Source: Chloroflexota bacterium (GTDB lineage Bacteria > Chloroflexota > Limnocylindria > Limnocylindrales > CSP1-4). Taken from it: a DNA stretch of 6,998 bases. The position numbers and the translations under genes are program-made. Below, in pieces: positions 1-4,358 of the stretch. The stretch's first letter is position 1, and every line of letters starts with the position of its first letter. The DNA lies in NCBI GenBank assembly GCA_021815005.1, contig JAKAHL010000108.1, positions 1-6,998 of the forward strand. The letters run 5' to 3'. The notes beneath the pieces are model-generated. The model searched no databases and was not told where the DNA came from. It saw nothing but the letters and a program-made list of their open reading frames with translations.

Positions 1-97
1 TCAACGGGAGGTTCGACCTCCTGTTCACCCGCTGGACGCCGCGTCGCGGGGCGAGCGCACCGGGCGGTTCAACGGGAGGTTTGCCCTCCTGTTCACC
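1..97. repeat. 68-bp direct repeat with a stem-loop, two copies (first cut by window edge)
   Basis: Sequence from position 1 recurs from position 69, giving a 68-bp period. Each copy starts with a stem-loop segment (arms AACGGGAGG and CCTCCTGTT; 3-25 in copy one, 71-93 in copy two). In copy one this is followed by a divergent 38-bp unit (30-67) related to the downstream array. The arms are conserved while the loop differs (TCG against TTTGC), so the hairpin rather than the exact sequence seems kept. One arm position is a G-T wobble on the plus strand. The array begins mid-unit, so it probably extends leftward. It lies downstream of the minus-strand MFS gene and could end its transcripts, but there is no T-tract, so it is not a classical intrinsic terminator. 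Confidence 0.8.
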
Positions 98-233
98 CGG
101 CGGGCGCCGCATCGCGCGGCGAGTGCAGCGGATCCCGGCGGACGCCGCGTCGCGGGGCGAGTGCCGCGGATCCCGGCGGGCGCCGCGTCGCGGGGCGAGC
201 CCAGCGAATCCGCTGGGCGCCTCGTGGCACGGG
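98..233. repeat. 38-bp tandem repeat, three full copies plus a partial one
   Basis: Three contiguous 38-bp units occupy 98-135, 136-173 and 174-211. Each runs from CGGCGG[GA]CGCCGC through CGCGGGGCGAG (CGCGCGGCGAG in the first) to a G[AG]ATCC end, with only a few substitutions between units. A shorter, more divergent fourth copy starts at 212 and reaches the stop codon of the MFS gene at 234-236. Position 30-67 is an older copy inside the 68-bp unit. Units touch without spacers, so this is not a CRISPR. Each unit contains a small CCGCG/CGCGG dyad. The array may be a minisatellite or part of a dispersed intergenic repeat family; no coding role is visible. Confidence 0.8.
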
Positions 234-1997
234 TCAGTCCGCCTCGGCCCCGAGCACCGCCTCGGCGACGGCGGCTTCGAGCATCGCCTCCGCCACCGGC
301 GCGTGGACGTGCGGCACGGGCTCGGGCTCGGGCCCGTTCCACCAGGACGCGGCCGCCGCGCCCAGCGACACCGCCGCGCAGGCGCTGAACGCCACGCGGA
401 GGCCGTCCATGAACGGGGCCGCGATGAGCTGCGGAAAGAACGAGGTGTCCAGGATGGTCGACCGGGTCGCCGCGGGCAGGGCTGCCAGCTGGTCGGGCGG
501 GATCATCATGCCCATCGGGTTGTAGCCCAGGAACGCCGCGAACAACGCCCCGATGGGCGGGATCTGCGACAGCCCCTGGGCCATCTGCGCCGGCAGCCCG
601 GCGGCCGTCAGGTGCGTGATGAGGGCCTGGGGCAGGTTTGCCGACAGCCCGAGCACGACCAAGGTGAAGATCAGCGTGAGGCTGATGCTCTGGCCCACAT
701 TGAGGAACGCGGCCCGCATGCCCGACGCCACCCCGCGGAACGCCGCGGGCACCGCGTTCATCACCGACGCCGTGTTCGGCGCCGCGAACACGCCCTGCGA
801 GACGCCGAGCAGCAGCAGCAGCGCGGCGAACACGGGATAGTCGAAGTTGGCGGGGATGAGCATCATGCCGACGAACCCGAGGACGGACAGGAGCATGCCC
901 ACGGTGGCGAAGGCACGGCTGCCGAACCGATCCGAGAGCGCTCCCGACAGCGGGCCGGAGATCAGGAAGCCCACGGTCATCGGCAGCATATAGATGCCCG
1001 CCCAGAGCGGCGTCTGGTCGAACGTGTACCCGTGCTGGGGCAACCAGATGCCCTGCAGCCAGACGATCAGGATGAGCTGCAGGCCGCCGCGGGCGACCGA
1101 CGACAGCGCGCCCGCGATGTTGCCGGTGGCGAAGCGCCGCGACCGGAACAGCTCCATCTTGAACAGCGGGTCCGAGACGCGCAGCTCCACGATCACGAAG
1201 GCGACCAGCAGGGCCAGGCCGCCCACCACGCCGCCGACGATCCACGGGTTGGTCCAGCCCATCGCCGAGCTGCCGGACGGCTGGAGCGCGAAGTTGAACG
1301 CGATCAGGATCGCGGACAGCCCCACGCCGAACAGGATCATGCCCAGCCAGTCGAACCGCTGGTGGTGCCGGATGGTCGCCGTCTCGTGGAGCATCAGGTA
1401 CGCCCAGATGGTCCCGATGACCCCGAACGGGACCGAGACGAGGAAGATCGCGCGCCAGTCCACGGCGGCCAGGACGCCACCCAGCAGCAGGCCGAGGAAC
1501 CCACCGGCGAGGCCCGCGATCTGGTTGATGCCCATCGCGAACCCGCGCTGGTCGGCGGGGAACGCGTCCGTCAGGATGGCCGCCGAGTTCGCCATAAGGA
1601 AGGCGCCGCCAACAGCCTGGACCATCCGGGCGCCGATCAGCCAGAGCACGGCCCCGTTGCCGCTGCCCGGCACCAGGTAGCTGGCCACGGACGCGACCGC
1701 GAAGACCGCGAACCCGGCGTTGTACAGCCGGACGCGGCCGAACATGTCGGAGATGCGGCCGGCGGGGACCAGCATGACGGCGAGGACCAGCGTGTAGCCC
1801 ACGAGCAGCCACAGGAGGTAGTCCGTCTCGCCCGTGGCCAGTGGGTTCACGCCGATGCCGCGGAAGATCGCGGGCAGGGCGATCAGCACGGTGCTCGCGT
1901 TGAGCGAGGCCATCAGGATGCCCAGTGTGGTGTTGGACAGGGCGATCCAGCGATAGTCGATGTGGGCGGCGCGGCGGTGGGGCCTCGCAGTGGTCAC
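234..1997 (-). CDS. DHA2-type MFS drug efflux transporter (EmrB/QacA-like)
   Basis: A 587-residue polytopic inner-membrane protein, the length expected for the 14-helix DHA2 branch of the major facilitator superfamily, whose members export drugs or lipophilic compounds by proton antiport. The family signature is visible: a first-helix block LNASTVLIALPAI (residues 32-44), motif A GRISDMFGRVR (80-90) in the first cytoplasmic loop, a motif-B-like RMVQAVGGA with Arg124, and a motif-C-like glycine-rich helix around 157-174. Two canonical positions deviate: the usual LD of the first helix is LN, and the GP of motif C is GL at 169-170. The C-terminus is a hydrophilic Pro/Glu/Ala tail (about 550-587). 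Start is GTG at 1997-1995, overlapping the marR-like stop as GTGA, with GAGGAG (2006-2011) 8 nt upstream. It is therefore probably translationally coupled to the regulator. Substrate unknown. Confidence 0.93.
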   Translation of the reverse strand: MTTARPHRRAAHIDYRWIALSNTTLGILMASLNASTVLIALPAIFRGIGVNPLATGETDYLLWLLVGYTLVLAVMLVPAGRISDMFGRVRLYNAGFAVFAVASVASYLVPGSGNGAVLWLIGARMVQAVGGAFLMANSAAILTDAFPADQRGFAMGINQIAGLAGGFLGLLLGGVLAAVDWRAIFLVSVPFGVIGTIWAYLMLHETATIRHHQRFDWLGMILFGVGLSAILIAFNFALQPSGSSAMGWTNPWIVGGVVGGLALLVAFVIVELRVSDPLFKMELFRSRRFATGNIAGALSSVARGGLQLILIVWLQGIWLPQHGYTFDQTPLWAGIYMLPMTVGFLISGPLSGALSDRFGSRAFATVGMLLSVLGFVGMMLIPANFDYPVFAALLLLLGVSQGVFAAPNTASVMNAVPAAFRGVASGMRAAFLNVGQSISLTLIFTLVVLGLSANLPQALITHLTAAGLPAQMAQGLSQIPPIGALFAAFLGYNPMGMMIPPDQLAALPAATRSTILDTSFFPQLIAAPFMDGLRVAFSACAAVSLGAAAASWWNGPEPEPVPHVHAPVAEAMLEAAVAEAVLGAEAD

Positions 1998-2443
1998 GCG
2001 GGAGACTCCTCGGTGGGGGCGGAGATTCGCTCGAGCAGGTCGGCCAGGGTGGCCTGCTCGAGCGCGTCGAGCGAGAGCAGGCGGCGCGCGAACTCGCTCT
2101 CGCGGACCATCCCGAAGCTCTCGAGCGCGGTGAACCCGGCGCTCGACGGGCGGACCAGCGTCACCCGCCGGTCCTCGTGCGAGGTGGAGCGGTCCACGAG
2201 CCCAGCCCGTTCAAGACGGTCCACCAGGTTCGTGGCCGACGAGCGGGCGAGACCGAGCTCGGCCCCGAGTCGGCTGACAGGAACGGCCCCGAGGATCTCC
2301 AGGACTCGCAGGGCGTGGAGATCCGCGAGGGAGACGCCGTACCGCGCCGCCACCTCGCGCTGCAGGGGCTCCACGAGGGAGGCGGCGCGCAGGAATGCGG
2401 CGAACATGCGGCGGGTGGCCGTGTCGGCCGGTAATGCTCCCAT
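1994..2443 (-). CDS. MarR-family transcriptional regulator
   Basis: A 149-residue winged-helix regulator, typical MarR length. Family members dimerise through N- and C-terminal helices, bind palindromic DNA and are released by small phenolic or drug-like ligands. Visible parts: N-terminal helix (about 10-32), HTH from PVSRLGAELGLARSSATNLV (55-74) into DRLERAGLVDR (75-85), wing with the conserved DRR at 91-93, and C-terminal dimerisation helices from about 102. The reading frame stays open upstream to 2746, but the extension is Arg/Pro/Ala-rich and unlike the family. I start at ATG 2443 because homology begins a few residues later and a promoter sits directly upstream. No Shine-Dalgarno precedes this ATG. 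The gene overlaps the MFS gene by 4 nt, so it is the first gene of an emrR-emrB-like regulator-exporter operon and probably represses itself and the exporter. Confidence 0.9.
   Translation of the reverse strand: MGALPADTATRRMFAAFLRAASLVEPLQREVAARYGVSLADLHALRVLEILGAVPVSRLGAELGLARSSATNLVDRLERAGLVDRSTSHEDRRVTLVRPSSAGFTALESFGMVRESEFARRLLSLDALEQATLADLLERISAPTEESPA
2006..2011 (-). promoter_or_regulatory. Ribosome binding site of the MFS gene
   Basis: GAGGAG on the minus strand, 8 nt before the GTG start and inside the last codons of the MarR-like gene. It supports the GTG at 1997-1995 as the true start. Confidence 0.7.
2028..2064 (-). repeat. 12-bp perfect inverted repeat inside the end of the marR-like gene
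   Basis: CGCTCGAGCAGG (2028-2039) and CCTGCTCGAGCG (2053-2064) are exact reverse complements separated by 13 nt. In the minus-strand transcript they form a 12-bp stem ending 17 nt before the Shine-Dalgarno of the downstream MFS gene. The sequence codes for LEQATLADLLER-type residues in the C-terminal helix, so part of the symmetry may come from repeated Leu-Glu codons. A role in coupling or mRNA processing is only inference. Confidence 0.45.
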
Positions 2444-2450
2444 TGCATGG

Positions 2451-2479
2451 ACTGTACGACATCTGGGAGCAGTTGTCTG
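2451..2479 (-). promoter_or_regulatory. Probable promoter of the marR-MFS operon (leaderless)
   Basis: On the minus strand CAGACA (2479-2474; four of six matches to TTGACA) is followed after exactly 17 nt by TACAGT (2456-2451; four of six matches to TATAAT). Seven nt then separate the -10 from the ATG at 2443. The transcription start would fall at or within a base or two of that ATG, which agrees with the absence of a Shine-Dalgarno and predicts a leaderless mRNA. Confidence 0.45.
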
Positions 2480-2486
2480 CCAGACA
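2474..2486. promoter_or_regulatory. Candidate MarR operator, perfect palindrome
   Basis: TGTCTG-C-CAGACA is a perfect 6+1+6 palindrome. One half is the proposed -35 hexamer of the marR-like promoter. A second half-site TGTCTG lies at 2506-2511, 32 bp (about three helical turns) away. Size and location fit an autorepression site for the adjacent MarR-family protein. Confidence 0.5.
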
Positions 2487-2758
2487 CGAAGCGAGGCCTC
2501 GGCGGTGTCTGGTCGCCGGAGGCCTCGTTCCGCGGAGGAGAGAGGAGATGACTCGTAGTTTGTGCACGGATTCTTCAAATCGCATGACAACGGGGCGCGA
2601 CTTGCGCGAGCGGCATCCGTCGCGCTGGCCTGGGGCTCGCGAACTGAGACGTCAGGCGCGAGGGCGACGCCGCTTGCATGGGGCTGGACCCGCCCCGGCA
2701 CCCGAGCCCGAGGCCATCGCCCGGGCCCGCGCTGCATCTCTCCCATCTATTCCCCGTG

Positions 2759-2885
2759 GGACTCGTAGGCACGCGGGAGCCCTCGCGCGCCACCAGCGAT
2801 GCGCCTGGCGAATGCGCGGCGGGCGAGGGTTGCGACCCGCGCACGGGAACGCGCCGGCGCAGCCCCACGTCGCCCCTACGAGTCC
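2759..2885. repeat. 11-bp inverted repeat enclosing further complementary segments
   Basis: GGACTCGTAGG (2759-2769) and CCTACGAGTCC (2875-2885) are exact reverse complements about 105 nt apart. Read on the minus strand, further pairs nest inside: CGCGGG with CCCGCG, CCCTCGC with GCGAGGG, and an inner CGCCAG/CTGGTG arm with one wobble. On the 3' side the first two stems are nearly contiguous. This could be a structured RNA of about 130 nt. At this G+C content an 11-bp inverted repeat of this span is not rare by chance, and I do not recognise a known RNA family. Confidence 0.3.
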
Positions 2886-2939
2886 TCCCGCGCATATCCG
2901 GTGGGAACACGTGAGCCCCGTCTCCCCGGCGGGCAGCCG

Positions 2940-3263
2940 CTAGGCCCCAGATGCCGGTCGCGGACCTGAGTGCAGCGTGGCCGGCAGGGGCACCCGGCCC
3001 TGGCTGATCGCCACCCCCAACAGCACCACGAGCGCCCCCGCCGGCTCGTGCCAGCTCAGCAGCTCGCCGAGCACGATGGCGCCCGCCGCCACCGAAACGA
3101 GCGGCGTCACGTACGTCACCGAGCTCGCCGCCGTCCCGCCAGGCTGGCCCACGATGTGGGTGTTGAGCACGTAGGCCACGCCCGAGCCCAGCGAGCCGAG
3201 CGCCAGCATGCCGAGGACCGTGGCGAGCGACGGCGCGCCGGTCACCACCGGGCTGCCCGTCAA
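2940..3263 (-). pseudogene. EamA/DMT-family transporter, C-terminal remnant
   Basis: The reading frame ending at TAG 2942-2940 encodes the last three or so helices of an EamA (drug/metabolite transporter) domain: SLATVLGMLALGSLGSGVAYVLN, then a VTYVTPLVSVAAGAIVLGELLSW segment carrying the family-typical tyrosine-proline and final Gly-Glu (GE) pattern, then a last helix ending GVAISQGR. A complete protein has about ten helices and some 290-300 residues; only about 100 residues remain. Upstream in the same frame the sequence turns into Arg/Ala/Pro-rich text without helices, and I find no missing part in the other frames up to the tetR end. Possible internal starts are TTG 3263 and GTG 3248 and 3245, but none has a good Shine-Dalgarno. 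Most likely a decayed gene that has lost its 5' two thirds. The boundary at 3263 is approximate. Confidence 0.65.
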
Positions 3264-3553
3264 CCGTCTCCAGCACGACCACCTAGCGGCAGGCCGTGCG
3301 TTGCGCGGCGCGTCCGCTCGTTTGACGGAAGGGCTGGCGGGCGGCGCTGGCCGCCTCAGGCGGCGGGCGTTCCCCTGTCGCTGACCAGCCACGCGGCGGC
3401 GAGGCAGGCGACGGCCAGGCCGGAGATCGTCGCCGCCCGGCCGACTCCCGTCAGCAGCACGGCCTGATCCTCAAGGCGCTCCTCCCCGCGGAGCGACCGC
3501 CCGGCCAGCGCAGTGCCCCTCTCCCAAGCCCGGTGGCGCCGCGAGCGGGCGCG
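3264..3553. other. Gene-poor stretch between the EamA remnant and tetR
   Basis: No intact gene is visible. The only coding-like signal is the short minus-strand frame listed at 3356-3508. The remainder has no recognisable domain, repeat or promoter. It may be the eroded 5' part of the EamA gene together with another small broken gene. Confidence 0.5.
3356..3508 (-). pseudogene. Possible remnant of a small membrane protein
   Basis: In the same frame as tetR, past its stop, an open stretch runs to TGA at 3358-3356. It reads ALAGRSLRGEERLEDQAVLL followed by a plausible membrane helix (ISGLAVACLAAAWLVSD) and a short polar end. A charged Glu/Arg/Asp stretch followed by a helix recalls small two-to-three-helix membrane proteins, but I cannot assign a family. 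No ATG is present; the only in-frame alternative start is GTG in the middle (about 33 codons), without a good Shine-Dalgarno. It may be the tail of a lost gene or chance. Confidence 0.25.
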
Positions 3554-4213
3554 TCAGCCCCCGATCGGCCGGGACACTGCCAGCAGCAGGAGCGGCAGCA
3601 CCGCTCGGGCCATCTCGTCTGGGTCCGCGCCACCGCCCTGGAGGAGCGCCCGCCGGACGCTGCGCTCCACGATCGCCACCGCGGCGTCCGCCACGTCGGT
3701 GGCGTCCACCAGCAGGGCGCGATTGCGCAGGCCGGTGCCGCGCTCGATGTACTCCGCGATCCGAGCCCGGAATCGCGCGTCCGCCGCGCGAAACGAGCCC
3801 GCGACCTCGGGCTGGCGGATTGCGTTGATCTCGAGCTCCGTCTGGAGCATCGCCACCTGGCGGTCCACCGGGATCGCGCCCAGGATCCGGTCCACGACCG
3901 GGGCCAGGCTGGCGAGGTCGTCCGTGCCCTCAGCGCCCTGACCGGACAGGTCGGCCATGGTCAAGGCCAAGTTGGCGTCCAGGTAGGCGATCACCCGACC
4001 GTGCTCCCGGGTGACCAGCGCGTCCACCAGGTCCGCCTTGCCCTCGAAGTTCGAGTAGAAGGCGCCGCGCGTGAAGCCGGCCCGCTCGCAGATGTCCTCC
4101 ACCGAGGCGCCGATGACGCCGCGCTCGGCGAACACCGCCAGGGCCGCGTCCAGGACCCGCTCGCGCGTGGCCTCACGGCGGACCGACCGCGCGGGCTCCC
4201 TCACGTCTGTCAC
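3554..4213 (-). CDS. TetR/AcrR-family transcriptional regulator
   Basis: A 219-residue repressor of normal TetR length. The N-terminal DNA-binding domain is clear: helix one RERVLDAALAVFAERG (about 17-32), then the HTH ASVEDICERAGFTRGAFYSNF (36-56) and the following K-A-D-L (59-62), the family's FxxKxxL-type end of helix four. The rest is the all-helical ligand-binding and dimerisation domain, ending in a hydrophobic helix AVLPLLLLAVSRPIGG. ATG at 4213-4211 is preceded by GAGAGG about 10 nt away. The gene is divergent from the MMPL transporter across 145 bp filled with palindromic operators, the classic tetR/tetA arrangement, so it probably represses that transporter and itself. The ligand is unknown; a lipid or amphiphile would suit an MMPL partner. 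Confidence 0.93.
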   Translation of the reverse strand: MTDVREPARSVRREATRERVLDAALAVFAERGVIGASVEDICERAGFTRGAFYSNFEGKADLVDALVTREHGRVIAYLDANLALTMADLSGQGAEGTDDLASLAPVVDRILGAIPVDRQVAMLQTELEINAIRQPEVAGSFRAADARFRARIAEYIERGTGLRNRALLVDATDVADAAVAIVERSVRRALLQGGGADPDEMARAVLPLLLLAVSRPIGG

Positions 4214-4227
4214 GTCGCCGGCCTCTC

Positions 4228-4277
4228 GATACGGAGGTGTATTCGATACATTGACGTATCCAATACGCCTCCGTATC
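4228..4277. promoter_or_regulatory. Triple palindromic operator array for the TetR-family repressor
   Basis: Three 16-bp dyads stand at an exact 17-bp period: GATAC-N6-GTATT (4228-4243), GATAC-N6-GTATC (4245-4260) and AATAC-N6-GTATC (4262-4277). The six pentamer half-sites therefore start at 4228, 4239, 4245, 4256, 4262 and 4273, alternating 11 and 6 bp. The whole 50-bp block is also an inverted repeat about its centre (22-bp arms, 20 of 22 positions matching, 6-bp spacer). It lies between the divergent tetR and MMPL genes and overlaps the MMPL promoter, so binding would block RNA polymerase. The protein-DNA assignment is inferred from position and symmetry. Confidence 0.85.
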
Positions 4278-4279
4278 CT
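4251..4279 (+). promoter_or_regulatory. Promoter of the MMPL transporter gene
   Basis: TTGACG (4251-4256; five of six matches to the sigma70 -35) is followed after 17 bp by TATCCT (4274-4279; four of six matches to the -10). Both hexamers are embedded in the operator array: the -35 straddles the central dyad's spacer and right half-site, and the -10 overlaps the last half-site. Transcription would start near 4286, leaving a leader of about 70 nt. No equally clear promoter is seen for tetR on the other strand. Confidence 0.6.
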
Positions 4280-4348
4280 ACCGGAGCGGCCAAGCTCGCC
4301 GCAACCCCCGCCACACGCGACACGGGTCGGGTCTCGGCGACCGGCCCC

Positions 4349-4353
4349 GGAGG
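4349..4353 (+). promoter_or_regulatory. Ribosome binding site of the MMPL gene
   Basis: GGAGG, 5 nt before the GTG at 4359. It decides this GTG as the start; the first residues after it (FEALGSKTYKFRYLIVVAWA) give the short cytoplasmic N-terminus and first helix typical of MMPL proteins. Confidence 0.75.
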
Positions 4354-4358
4354 AGATC

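Larger units (their letters stand above)
2444..2939. other. Intergenic region without a convincing gene
   Basis: About 500 bp between the MarR-like start and the EamA remnant. The first 70 bp hold the promoter and operator described above. A less GC-rich island at about 2551-2590 could be a further promoter, but no hexamer pair is convincing. Two copies of the self-complementary GAGGCCTC lie at 2493-2500 and 2519-2526 and could pair. Open frames here are Arg/Pro/Ala-rich with no recognisable domain on either strand. Positions 2759-2885 contain the long-range inverted repeat listed separately. Confidence 0.6.

Noticed and set aside
98..211. CRISPR-like regular repeats
   Set aside because: The 38-bp units are contiguous with no unique spacers, and no cas gene is near.
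806..820. AGC trinucleotide run
   Set aside because: It codes for a run of leucines in a transmembrane helix of the MFS protein, which is sufficient explanation.
25..1812. Minus-strand 595-codon frame overlapping the MFS gene in another frame
   Set aside because: Low-complexity Arg/Pro/Ala/Gly composition; the frame encoding the 14-helix MFS protein is the real one.
2493..2526. Two GAGGCCTC copies as a possible attenuator hairpin in front of the marR-like gene
   Set aside because: Each copy is self-complementary, so pairing is ambiguous; there is no T-tract and the element lies upstream of the likely transcription start.
81..2558. Very long plus-strand open frame (825 codons) antisense to the MFS and marR genes
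   Set aside because: The product is Arg/His/Gln/Asp-rich without helices or domains and crosses two clearly real genes on the other strand; long antisense frames are expected at this G+C content.
2444..2746. N-terminal extension of the MarR-like protein to an ATG at 2746
   Set aside because: The extension adds about 100 Arg/Pro/Ala-rich residues foreign to MarR proteins and would place the promoter and palindrome inside the gene.
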